Origin: Deltaproteobacteria bacterium
GTDB taxonomy: Bacteria > Bdellovibrionota_B > Oligoflexia > Oligoflexales > CAIYRB01
Direction: 5' to 3'
Assembly (NCBI GenBank): GCA_016874735.1
Contig: VGTI01000004.1
Coordinates: 1-64,000 of the forward strand
Length of the DNA stretch: 64,000 nt
Shown: positions 51,441 to 59,944 of the stretch, piece by piece
Position numbering within the stretch: position 1 is the stretch's first letter
Layout: each line of letters opens with the position of its first letter
Translations under genes and position numbers: made by a program
The notes under the pieces: generated by a model
Told to the model about the DNA's origin: nothing
Databases searched by the model: none
What the model saw: only the letters and a program-made list of their open reading frames with translations

Positions 51441-52226
51441 TTGAATAGTCGTACCTATGTAGCAATTTGGTTCACCATGCTAGCCCTGCTCGCAGGCAGC
51501 TGGCGCTGGCTCAATGCGGCCTTCGGCGATACCTTGCGCTATTGGCTCGGGTGGGGTGGGTTTGGCATCATTTGCATGACCAATCTCTACCTGCTACGCA
51601 AACGGTTACCTGTGCTCAAAAACGTCGGGCGCACGGCTGGGTGGCTCGATTTCCATATCCTTTGTGGATTAGTCGGGCCGAGTTTGATCGTTTTTCACTC
51701 CAATTTTAAGGTTGGGGGACTGGTAGCCATTAGCTTTTGGAGCATGATGATCAGCGCCGCTAGTGGCGTCGTGGGACGTTATTTCTACACGCAGCTACTC
51801 CAGCAAAGAGGCAGTCTGAAGAGAGATCTCAAGCGGTACGATGACGGCTTCCTGAAACTAAATACGATGGCACCTAAAATTTATACGACGGCGGCACTTG
51901 CGCACGCAAAGCATTCCGCTGTCCGTTTGGCATTCGGTGGTCATGAGATCGAAGACGTGCCGCAAAATCCGATCGTAGTTTTGGCTTACTCGATTCTAGG
52001 TGACATCCAGTTTTATACCAAACCCATAGCTGTCCCAGCCGAAACGTCTCGCGCAGTTCATCGTAAGTTTAAAGAGTACGGCATCATGCAACGCAAGTTG
52101 CTACTGCTCGATACATACAAACGATTGATGGGTTATTGGCACACCTTCCATGTCCCCTTTGCTGTTTTCATGTATGTGGTCGCTGTCATTCACATTATCG
52201 CTGAGCTTCTGTTTCGCGTTAAATAA
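51441..52226 (+). CDS. Polytopic membrane protein, probable di-heme b cytochrome
   Basis: 261 residues from a TTG start (GGGTGAT upstream). About five membrane helices near residues 5-22, 35-52, 68-90, 93-116 and 232-258. His72 and His86 in one helix and His237 and His251 in another are each 14 residues apart, the usual geometry for bis-His ligation of two stacked b hemes (ferric reductase and cytochrome b561 type). A loop of about 110 residues separates helices 4 and 5. It would pass electrons across the inner membrane between the oxidoreductase and periplasmic cytochromes. Heme content is predicted, not proven. Confidence 0.7.
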   Translation: MNSRTYVAIWFTMLALLAGSWRWLNAAFGDTLRYWLGWGGFGIICMTNLYLLRKRLPVLKNVGRTAGWLDFHILCGLVGPSLIVFHSNFKVGGLVAISFWSMMISAASGVVGRYFYTQLLQQRGSLKRDLKRYDDGFLKLNTMAPKIYTTAALAHAKHSAVRLAFGGHEIEDVPQNPIVVLAYSILGDIQFYTKPIAVPAETSRAVHRKFKEYGIMQRKLLLLDTYKRLMGYWHTFHVPFAVFMYVVAVIHIIAELLFRVK

Positions 52227-52231
52227 CGAAC

Positions 52232-53632
52232 TTGTCGCAACATCACGGAGATCTGCACAATTTGGAATTAACGACATGGTCTTACCTCATCTCCGACTAT
52301 TTTAGTGTGATTGCCGCCTTAATTTTGGTTCTCATGATGGTGCTCACGTACCGTCACACCAAAGCTAAACAATCTCAAGCTAGGGCCACTCTGGATGAAG
52401 CCAAATCCAAAAATCTAGCTGAGCCCTTCTCGCTGCACCCGAAAATCGACCCTAATCTATGTGCTGGTTGTGGCGCCTGCGTTCGTGCCTGCCCTGAAGG
52501 AGAAATTCTTCGACTAGTTAACAATCGCGCCGCTTTAGTCTCACCTACCAAATGTGTGGGCCACGGTGAATGCGAGGCTGCTTGCCCTTTTGATGCTATT
52601 AAGCTCGTTTTTGGGACAAAAACACGCGGCAAGGAAATCCCGCGCATCACTAGCAACTATGAAACAAATATATCGGGCCTTTATATCGCGGGCGAGCTGG
52701 GTGGAATGGGTCTCATTCGTAATGCGGTGCGTCAGGGTCGCAAAGCCGTAGAGCATGCATCTGCTCAGCTTCAACTCAGTCCCGATAAGTCCCCAGCTGA
52801 CTATGACCTTGTCATCGTCGGTGCAGGTCCGGCTGGCATTGCCGCTGCACTAGCGGCCAAGGCTCGCGGTCTGAACTATGTATGCTTGGAGCAGGATCAT
52901 TACGGTGGAACTATCGCAAATTTTCCAAGACAAAAAATCATCATGTCTCAACCTGCCGAGCTTCCCATAGTCGGACAGATGAAATTTCCACGCCATAAGG
53001 TCAGCAAAGAAGAATTAATCGCTCGATGGGAGATGATCCGTTCTGAGCAGGGTCTAGTCATTAAGGAGCATACAAAATTTCTGAATCTGATCAAGAGGGA
53101 GCCCAACTTTGAACTACAAACCTCAGATGGAGTGCTGACATCAAGGCGAGTAGTCCTTGCCACCGGCGTGCGTGGCAGTCCGCGTAAACTTGGCGTACCT
53201 GGGGAATCGCTTTCCAAAGTAACTTATAACCTCATCGAACCCGAGCAGTATCACGGGCGACATATCGCGGTCGTCGGCAGCGGAAACTCTGCTGCTGAGG
53301 CTGTGGATATGCTGTGTAAAAACAGTCTAGCCAATACCGTCTCCATGCTGGCTGTCACCAGTGGCTTCGACCGGTGTAACGAATCAAACGAACACCATGT
53401 GCGCCAGGCTGCAGCCGCGGGTCGCGTGAAGCTCTACTTCGACACAAAGGTTGAGGCGATTCGTGAGGGTTATGTGGATCTTTTAGTCAATGGTCAACGA
53501 CAAACCCTAAAAAATGACTATATTTTCATTTTCATCGGTGCGGAGTTGCAAACCGCTTTTTTTAACCAATTAGGGATTCTAGTGGATAAAAAATTTGGCG
53601 AGCCAATAAGTCGCCATCCGAGTCGCGCATGA
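52232..53632 (+). CDS. Membrane-anchored ferredoxin/FAD-NAD(P) oxidoreductase
   Basis: 466 residues, TTG start. One membrane helix (residues 19-40), then two ferredoxin-type clusters: C77-x2-C80-x2-C83-x3-C87P, and C108-x5-C114-x3-C118P in which the second Cys position is His111. Residues 190-460 form a thioredoxin-reductase-like flavin domain with GAGPAGIAAALAA for FAD and GSGNSAAEAVDML for NAD(P). The redox CxxC of true thioredoxin reductase is absent, so it likely moves electrons between NAD(P)H, FAD and FeS clusters. Its stop overlaps the next start (ATGA). Confidence 0.85.
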   Translation: MSQHHGDLHNLELTTWSYLISDYFSVIAALILVLMMVLTYRHTKAKQSQARATLDEAKSKNLAEPFSLHPKIDPNLCAGCGACVRACPEGEILRLVNNRAALVSPTKCVGHGECEAACPFDAIKLVFGTKTRGKEIPRITSNYETNISGLYIAGELGGMGLIRNAVRQGRKAVEHASAQLQLSPDKSPADYDLVIVGAGPAGIAAALAAKARGLNYVCLEQDHYGGTIANFPRQKIIMSQPAELPIVGQMKFPRHKVSKEELIARWEMIRSEQGLVIKEHTKFLNLIKREPNFELQTSDGVLTSRRVVLATGVRGSPRKLGVPGESLSKVTYNLIEPEQYHGRHIAVVGSGNSAAEAVDMLCKNSLANTVSMLAVTSGFDRCNESNEHHVRQAAAAGRVKLYFDTKVEAIREGYVDLLVNGQRQTLKNDYIFIFIGAELQTAFFNQLGILVDKKFGEPISRHPSRA

Positions 53633-54027
53633 GCAGAGTTACTTATTTGACAGCACATTTTGTGATCTTGGTCGCAACTATCTATAGCCTAGCTGGATGT
53701 GGCTTTAGTAAACCTAAAGTTAGCAACGCTGATTGGATGTCACCACGCTTCGATCATGCTCGATTTAGCGAGACTTGCGCCACCTGCCACGAAAGTGATC
53801 GCCCTTCACCAGTTTACAAGACTGCCCATGGAAACGGCCTGGACTGCGTCTCCTGCCATCGCTACACGACGGATAAGACGTGGGGTTCCTATCTGCAGTA
53901 TTCCCACTCACCAGCCCCCAAAAGCTGTACTTTTTGCCATGGTTCCATGCGCCCAGCACCGCCGCACACGCAGGAGGGTGACTGCGTAAACTGCCACAAG
54001 TTCCCTAACTGGAGGTCCGAGGCATAA
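53629..54027 (+). CDS. Tetraheme cytochrome c lipoprotein
   Basis: 132 residues. The lipobox is LAGC (Cys24). Four heme motifs (CATCH, CVSCH, CTFCH, CVNCH) are spaced about 16-24 residues apart, with other His residues as likely distal ligands. It would sit in the periplasm attached to a membrane and link inner-membrane donors to the conduit. ATGA overlap with the oxidoreductase and TAATG overlap with the beta-barrel gene mark a compact operon. Confidence 0.92.
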   Translation: MSRVTYLTAHFVILVATIYSLAGCGFSKPKVSNADWMSPRFDHARFSETCATCHESDRPSPVYKTAHGNGLDCVSCHRYTTDKTWGSYLQYSHSPAPKSCTFCHGSMRPAPPHTQEGDCVNCHKFPNWRSEA

Positions 54028-55376
54028 TGCACTGTCGGACCATCACTAAACTGATAATCGCTGCCTTTAGCATGAATCTTTGGGCGGCGGACGCCTTAGC
54101 GTATGACTATCACGGCTATCTATTGGGTGGTGGGTATATCGCTCGGGAACAATTTACCGCCGAAACGGCTGGTCTGACAAACAATGATCGCGCCGTTGTA
54201 TCATCCCGCCTTACATTAGATGTGACAAAGATCTCTAGCCAACAGTATCAGCTATTTATCGACATCCGGGATCAACATGACTTCTTTGATAAGGTTGATG
54301 CCGAAAGGCTTGAGTTGCGTGGTCGTAACTCCTTGCGTCTGCGCCAATTAAATCTAAGCGATCCCGGCCACTCACATAAATACTTCTGGACCATCGGCCG
54401 TTTTTTACCAGGTGCTAACAATGTTGTTTTCAACGATGGTATCGAATCCGGTTTGCGCCTTAACCCAAACCATCGTGTCGGTGTTTTTGCCGGTTATAAG
54501 CCAAGAATTACCGATGAACCAGTCGCTGATATAGGGTCGGATCTATATCAGATTGGTGGCTATCACATTTATGAACTAGAGGGTGAGTCTTGGGATGAAG
54601 GCAAATATATCGCTAATTTTCTGATTTCAGGTCCGGAGTTTGCAAACGACCAAGGGACCGTCACCAATACCTGGATCAATCAGAGCCTTCTACATTTTGG
54701 TCCAAGACACAGAGCAGGTTCTTATCTCAACGTTTCAGGTCAAGATTCCCCGCAACTTGAAGAGGGGCGCCTAGAGTGGGACGAACGCTTTAATACTAAG
54801 CTCTCTGCTCGGATTAGTGCGTCGCATCTCGACCTACGCGCTTACCGTCACCAAAGGGACATACTGGAGCCGCTACCTGCGAGCCCCTATTCCCAGGCGA
54901 AGGGTTTAATTCAGTACCGTATGAACGATCAGGCCAGACTCGAGGGCACGCTCATACTTGGGCGGCGGACGATCGACTACTTAGACAAGCAAGAACTAAC
55001 GCTGGGCGGCACTTTGACACGCTTTGCCACAGAGCATGCGCAGATCAGCGGGTACATCGGGACTAGACGCGGCTTTATTAGTCGCGATTTATTTATGAAT
55101 TCCGTATTCAACTACTTTGCCACCCGATGGATGAGTGATGTATCACTGCGATTGACGCGTCAAAATCGTTATAATGGCATCGTCCTAAATCAATTGATTA
55201 TTAGTAGTAATTTAGGTTTTTATTTGTCAAAGCGGATTCTAGTCTCGGCTGGTGGGGAACTTGCCGCCGATGAAAACAACAGAATCGCCAGCGGACTCCT
55301 CACGATTGGCTACCGATTCGGCACGCGAGAATTCACGCCTCTGCGCGACGTCGCGCCACCGAACGCGAGGTATTAA
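54027..55376 (+). CDS. Outer-membrane beta-barrel protein of the cytochrome operon
   Basis: 449 residues with a signal peptide ending near ALA-YDY. The rest alternates short amphipathic strands and turns (LLGGGYIAREQF, SRLTLDVTKIS, YFWTIGRFLPG, and a final GLLTIGYRFG-like strand), consistent with 18-22 strands; there are no cysteines after the signal peptide, so no heme is bound. It may sheath a multiheme cytochrome as MtrB does in porin-cytochrome complexes, but I see no MtrB-type CxxC motif and the similarity is only structural. Confidence 0.75.
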   Translation: MHCRTITKLIIAAFSMNLWAADALAYDYHGYLLGGGYIAREQFTAETAGLTNNDRAVVSSRLTLDVTKISSQQYQLFIDIRDQHDFFDKVDAERLELRGRNSLRLRQLNLSDPGHSHKYFWTIGRFLPGANNVVFNDGIESGLRLNPNHRVGVFAGYKPRITDEPVADIGSDLYQIGGYHIYELEGESWDEGKYIANFLISGPEFANDQGTVTNTWINQSLLHFGPRHRAGSYLNVSGQDSPQLEEGRLEWDERFNTKLSARISASHLDLRAYRHQRDILEPLPASPYSQAKGLIQYRMNDQARLEGTLILGRRTIDYLDKQELTLGGTLTRFATEHAQISGYIGTRRGFISRDLFMNSVFNYFATRWMSDVSLRLTRQNRYNGIVLNQLIISSNLGFYLSKRILVSAGGELAADENNRIASGLLTIGYRFGTREFTPLRDVAPPNARY

Positions 55377-57443
55377 ATGCATTTTTCAAAAATTATCGGG
55401 ATACTGAGCATCATTGTTTTTGCATCACCAATTACTTTGGCTGCATCAAATTCAAAATCCTCAAAAAACAGTCAGGGGATTTTAAACAAATTGCTTGCCC
55501 CTGGCCCACTCTCCGCGCCCCACAAGGATCTCGAACACGCAAGCTGCCTGAGCTGTCACGCAGCGGCCAATGGGGTGCCAGACAAAAAGTGCCTTGACTG
55601 CCACAAGGACATCCGCAGGTCGATCGAGAAACCAAAATCCTTTCATAAACTGACTCAAAAACCCTGCTTAAGCTGTCATAGCGAGCATAAAGGTAGAGAC
55701 TATGATTCCGCGATCATAGACAAGCTTACATTTGATCACAGTAAGACTGGCTCGCCACTATCAAAACCGCATGCCAAGCTTGCCTGTGAGGAGTGTCACA
55801 AAAACAAGCGCACCGATAAGGCACTACGTCCTGAAGATACGCATTATTTCGGACCAACGCCCAGCTGTAACAGCTGCCACAATAAAGACGACCCACATCA
55901 GTTTACGGGCAAGTTTCAATCTACAGACTGTAGCCAATGCCACCGCGACGATTCGTGGAAAGTCAACGGGATATACGACAGTATCAAACCCAACAAATTG
56001 CCGCCTCCCCCGCATTTTTTCCACAATATTGAGACTAAATACCGAGTCGATGGTAAGCATCTAGATGTAAGGTGCAACGAGTGTCACGTAAAGGTTGATC
56101 CTAGTGACACTAGAGGCAATGCTACTCGTCAATATTCATGGCCAGATTTAAATCAAAAAACATGCGAAAGCTGTCACAAGAATCCGCATATAGGTAAATT
56201 CCCACCCACTCTGATGAATCGCAAATGTAATGAATGCCATATCACCAGTAGTTGGACTAAACTGCCGCAGTTAGAGAAGAACTTTGACCACAATAATCTC
56301 ACTAGGTTTGAACTTACCGGACGTCATCAGGACATCACCTGCGCCGCGTGTCACCTGCGCGATGGTCGTGACGTTTACAAATTTCAAAATGCATCAAGTG
56401 GATTTTGCACTAGCTGCCACAAGAATATTCACTCCGATCAGTTTCGCCCCGACTACCGAAGTGAAGCGTGTTTAACATGTCACGACACAACTAGTTTTAC
56501 CAAGCTCAAGCCCTTCAATCACGATACGGAGACCCATTTCCGACTCACTGGCGACCACCTGCGGATCAAGAATCAATGCACCAAGTGCCACACCCCAACA
56601 TCTCGTATTTTATCGGAAAAACCACGTAAATTTGCGGGAAAATTTATTTTTGCCAATCGCGAAAATGGTTACTGTACCGAGTGTCATACCAACGTGCATC
56701 TTGATCAGTTCCATCAAAAATATCGGGAACAGGCATGTTCACAGTGCCATACCACTGACACCTTCCTAACCCGGCTTCCTTTTGATCATGCGAGTACCGG
56801 TTACACAATTACAGGCAAGCATGCAAATCTGGAATGCCGCGAATGCCATAAGCCCACTTCAGTGAAATTCCCTTCGCCTTTACCCCGATACAAAAGTCAA
56901 TTTATGTTCCCGGACCTTGCCAATCGCAATTGCGCCACGTGCCATAAGGATCCACATAATGGTAAGCTCGGAAGCCGCTGTATAAACTGCCACTCCGAGC
57001 AACACGCATGGTCATCGATCGATGATTTTCATAAAAATTATCTATTGGTGGGCGCGCATAATCTACTGAGCTGCGAGCAATGCCACGGACCCGACAATCA
57101 TCGCCGATTAACAGGAGCCAGCGAACGCTGTGTTTTCTGCCACAAAAAGGATGACCATCATAACGGCGGGCTACCCGAGTGCGCTCAATGTCATACGCAG
57201 CAAAATTGGCAAATTCTGAATTTCTCGCATTCTTTGACTCAATTCCCCTTAACGGGCGCCCATCGTAGTGCAACGTGCAATGCCTGCCACAAAAGAGGGA
57301 TATACGAGGGTACCCCGTACGATTGTCAAAGCTGTCACGCCAGGGATGCGCAAGGAGTGAGCTTCCCCAACCATGCGCTTGCTGGGTTCGAGGATTGTGG
57401 CAGTTGCCACAATCCATTCTCATTTAAATCAGGTCGCCGTTAG
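55377..57443 (+). CDS. Exported 24-heme c-type cytochrome
   Basis: 688 residues with a Sec signal peptide ending near LAA-SNS. I count 24 CxxCH motifs spread over the mature protein. A repeated module recurs at least six times: an F-[DNHS]-H segment, 5-6 residues, a G-x-H, then a CxxCH; several others follow a CHK-x-x-H-x-x-[QG]-F pattern, whose His residues look like distal ligands. No transmembrane or adhesion domain is seen. It starts one base after the barrel gene stop. A length and heme count this high point to a long electron wire, probably outside the cell or spanning the periplasm. Confidence 0.93.
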   Translation: MHFSKIIGILSIIVFASPITLAASNSKSSKNSQGILNKLLAPGPLSAPHKDLEHASCLSCHAAANGVPDKKCLDCHKDIRRSIEKPKSFHKLTQKPCLSCHSEHKGRDYDSAIIDKLTFDHSKTGSPLSKPHAKLACEECHKNKRTDKALRPEDTHYFGPTPSCNSCHNKDDPHQFTGKFQSTDCSQCHRDDSWKVNGIYDSIKPNKLPPPPHFFHNIETKYRVDGKHLDVRCNECHVKVDPSDTRGNATRQYSWPDLNQKTCESCHKNPHIGKFPPTLMNRKCNECHITSSWTKLPQLEKNFDHNNLTRFELTGRHQDITCAACHLRDGRDVYKFQNASSGFCTSCHKNIHSDQFRPDYRSEACLTCHDTTSFTKLKPFNHDTETHFRLTGDHLRIKNQCTKCHTPTSRILSEKPRKFAGKFIFANRENGYCTECHTNVHLDQFHQKYREQACSQCHTTDTFLTRLPFDHASTGYTITGKHANLECRECHKPTSVKFPSPLPRYKSQFMFPDLANRNCATCHKDPHNGKLGSRCINCHSEQHAWSSIDDFHKNYLLVGAHNLLSCEQCHGPDNHRRLTGASERCVFCHKKDDHHNGGLPECAQCHTQQNWQILNFSHSLTQFPLTGAHRSATCNACHKRGIYEGTPYDCQSCHARDAQGVSFPNHALAGFEDCGSCHNPFSFKSGRR

Positions 57444-57450
57444 TGGTCTC

Positions 57451-57753
57451 TCAATGGACCCGACGAGTAAATGGCAACATGAGACCACCCAAAATTCCTA
57501 GGGTAAAGGCCCCCCCAAGGGCGTAGTAACTGTAGGGTCTCTTGTGCAATCTATCGTCAACGGCCTGCAGCTGACGTTTGGTCTCAGCTAGGCGAGACTG
57601 TGCTACTTCCGCCAACTTATGAGCCGTAGTAGTTGTCACAGCTCTACCCTCCTGAACCAAATCTGCTTGAAGACGTCCTAGATCCTCAATCATTTTATTG
57701 GCGTCTTGTCTCAGTAATTCCACATTTTTCCCGATAGTGCTGACAGGCATCAT
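57451..57753 (-). CDS. DUF883/ElaB-like membrane-tail protein
   Basis: 100 residues. A helical, charged N-terminal part (VELLRQDANKMIEDLGRLQADL) and a single C-terminal membrane helix (YYALGGAFTLGILGGLMLPF) followed by TRR match the layout of the ElaB/YqjD/DUF883 family, tail-anchored proteins linked to ribosome or stress roles. AGGAG lies 7 bases before the ATG. The cytochrome gene converges on it, with a perfect 8-bp inverted repeat (57443-57450 / 57481-57488) across the junction. Confidence 0.75.
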   Translation of the reverse strand: MMPVSTIGKNVELLRQDANKMIEDLGRLQADLVQEGRAVTTTTAHKLAEVAQSRLAETKRQLQAVDDRLHKRPYSYYALGGAFTLGILGGLMLPFTRRVH

Positions 57754-57836
57754 AGAAGAGCTCCTTTTGCCATAGGCGAGACCGGTATAGCCTCCCTTGT
57801 CAGTGGGCTTTCAAGCTTTGTGCCAGTCTCTTGCGG

Positions 57837-58607
57837 CTAAGTTGACTGTGGTTTTTGGCGCTTCATACGGCCAATCACAAGCAATGCTGCCTCGAACATC
57901 AGGTACATAGGAATCGCGAGTGCCACTTGAGACATAGGATCCGGGGAAGGAGCTATAACTGCAGCCGCTGTGAGAATTCCCACCAAAATGCCACCGCGAT
58001 GTTTTTTAAGAGTGACCTCTTGAACGAGCCCTAGGCGCTCCACAAGTATGATCACAAGTGGTAGCTGAAAGGCTAAACCAAAGGCAATAATCATGAACAC
58101 TAACATGTCCACGTATTCACCGACCGTGATGATTGCGTCAGCCTGATCACCACCAAAACCCACTAGCCACTTAAGCCCCACAGGTAGCATAACAAAATAG
58201 CAAAAGATCACTCCCAGCCCAAAAAGTAGCAGCGAACTTACAAAAAAAGGTATAGTCAGCCGATGATCTCGCTCAGGGAATGCCGAAATCATGAAACGCC
58301 AGATTTGGAAAAATCCGAGTGGTAACGCCAGCAAAAATGCGGCTACGAAGGCGACTTTCATATACGCCATCATCACCTCAAGGGGGCCGGTAAAATGCAG
58401 CACCTGCGCCTGTCCCGGCAGAGCGTCTGCCAGGGGAATCTTCAAAAAATTAATCAGATCCTGCGCAAAATAAAATCCGACAGCTACAAATACCAAGAAT
58501 ACAGACACCCATTTGACCAACATTGACCGCACTTCATCAACGCGTTTAAACAAAGTGCCAGCGCGACTTGACTCCAAATGAGCGATCAGTGACTGTACAT
58601 TAGACAT
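57837..58607 (-). CDS. tatC: Twin-arginine translocase subunit TatC
   Basis: 256 residues with six membrane helices. Conserved segments: FTGPLEVMMAYMKVAFVAAF, LPLGFFQIWRFMISAF (the FxxxEhP-type region is varied), FCYFVMLPVGLKWL and the APSPDPMSQVALAIPMYLMFE signature. TatC recognises the RR signal and forms the translocon core. It overlaps the preceding permease gene by 8 bases. No tatA or tatB is nearby, so they must lie elsewhere. Confidence 0.93.
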   Translation of the reverse strand: MSNVQSLIAHLESSRAGTLFKRVDEVRSMLVKWVSVFLVFVAVGFYFAQDLINFLKIPLADALPGQAQVLHFTGPLEVMMAYMKVAFVAAFLLALPLGFFQIWRFMISAFPERDHRLTIPFFVSSLLLFGLGVIFCYFVMLPVGLKWLVGFGGDQADAIITVGEYVDMLVFMIIAFGLAFQLPLVIILVERLGLVQEVTLKKHRGGILVGILTAAAVIAPSPDPMSQVALAIPMYLMFEAALLVIGRMKRQKPQST

Positions 58608-59940
58608 GACGCATAGCCTCGGCCACTACCATGCGACTTGCCCTCCGCGAGCAGAACCAGGCAGTCCCCGTGGCTAAAAGACTCAGCACCGTAGCGCTAA
58701 TGATCCACGCGCCCACCGAGTAACGTACCCTCAAATTTATCGGCACCGAGAGTATACCAGCCTTGTAGGTCAAGCCAGCGTGATCAATAGCAAATGTAAT
58801 CAAAATCGTGACCACCAATCCGATAATGCATGCGATCAAACTTAGACACGCTCCCTCAACCGAGAACATCCACACTAAATGCCGCCTTAAAAAACCCAGA
58901 CTGCGCAACGTGCCGATCTCACGGATGCGCTCGTTGACAGATTTCATCATGGTGTTTGCGACAGACATAACACCAATCAAAACCACGATAGTCATAAAAA
59001 GATTACGGAATACATGAAGAATCTGTAGCCCCCCCATGACGTAGGACGTCATAGGATGATCTTCCCATCGATCGACCTGCAGGTTGAAACCTTTCGTCGC
59101 GATTGCCGCTCGCAAACGCGCGATGAACTGGTCTCGATTGTTCGGATTTTTTAATTGCACCGAGATCATCGAAATCTTGTCGGTATCAAGTAATCGCTGC
59201 GCTTGGGCCAAATCGACGCGGATGGCCCTCTTATCTGCTTCACGGAACCCAGCATCGAATAATCCGCTTACTGGTAAATCAATAGCATTAACCTGAGCCG
59301 CTTCCGTGGTGGCCGACAGCGTTACCCGCGGATGCTTGCAAAGAAAAGGTCTTTTCTCGGGGATATAATTACCGTCCTCGAGGATGAAGTTAGATCCATC
59401 GTATGTGGAATCACAGTCAATAAGGTGTCCAAGCCCCATGCCCAGACTAATCGACGGTTCTTTAACCTGATCAAGTGGTTCACCAGCCAATGTGTACCAG
59501 TACCAGCGATCACCGCGGACCTCTCCACCTTCTTTGACATCAATGGCATAACTTGTGAACACCGTATTATAAGGCCCTGCATTGACCATGCCTACCATAT
59601 ATAAAAATCTAACCCGACGGAGAAACTCCGGATCATTACGCAGGAACGACTCAACGAAATCCTGCTCCTCTTTGGTGATAGCATAGGCCCACTGGTCTTC
59701 AGCTGTAGCTTCACTTGCACCCACTTTTTGGATCACCAATTGACCCAACATGCCCCTAGTCGTAAAGCTATCTACGTTTCGCTCGTGTAGCTCTTTAAGA
59801 AAACCATCGAATAGCGAGACAGCCATGAATCCCGAGGCAATTGCCAATATCGTCGCCAAGCTGTGGCGCCAATTGCGAACCACATTGCGCCAGGCAAGGC
59901 GAGACATCTGCCTATAAACACTAAGTGACTGTGCCGCCAT
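58600..59940 (-). CDS. LolC/E-like (FtsX/MacB-type) ABC permease
   Basis: 446 residues. One N-terminal membrane helix (SLATILAIASGFMAVSLFDGF), a large periplasmic domain with SM-RR-type variation, then three C-terminal helices (NLFMTIVVLIGVMSVANTMMKS, then two more). This is the MacB_PCD plus FtsX layout of lipoprotein-release and MacB permeases. It is 4 bases downstream of the LolA-like gene and is the second of two permeases in the cluster. It overlaps tatC. Confidence 0.88.
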   Translation of the reverse strand: MAAQSLSVYRQMSRLAWRNVVRNWRHSLATILAIASGFMAVSLFDGFLKELHERNVDSFTTRGMLGQLVIQKVGASEATAEDQWAYAITKEEQDFVESFLRNDPEFLRRVRFLYMVGMVNAGPYNTVFTSYAIDVKEGGEVRGDRWYWYTLAGEPLDQVKEPSISLGMGLGHLIDCDSTYDGSNFILEDGNYIPEKRPFLCKHPRVTLSATTEAAQVNAIDLPVSGLFDAGFREADKRAIRVDLAQAQRLLDTDKISMISVQLKNPNNRDQFIARLRAAIATKGFNLQVDRWEDHPMTSYVMGGLQILHVFRNLFMTIVVLIGVMSVANTMMKSVNERIREIGTLRSLGFLRRHLVWMFSVEGACLSLIACIIGLVVTILITFAIDHAGLTYKAGILSVPINLRVRYSVGAWIISATVLSLLATGTAWFCSRRASRMVVAEAMRHV

Positions 59941-59944
59941 TACG

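Noticed and set aside
52232-53632. Annotation as thioredoxin reductase
   Set aside because: The flavin domain is similar, but the redox CxxC is absent and a ferredoxin module and membrane helix are added.
55377-57443. Reading the regular Cys spacing as a zinc-finger or ferredoxin protein
   Set aside because: Every Cys pair is CxxCH with a signal peptide, which is the c-type heme attachment pattern.
57443-57488. 8-bp inverted repeat after the 24-heme gene as a terminator
   Set aside because: A 30-base loop and no U-tract; it is mentioned only within the DUF883 entry.
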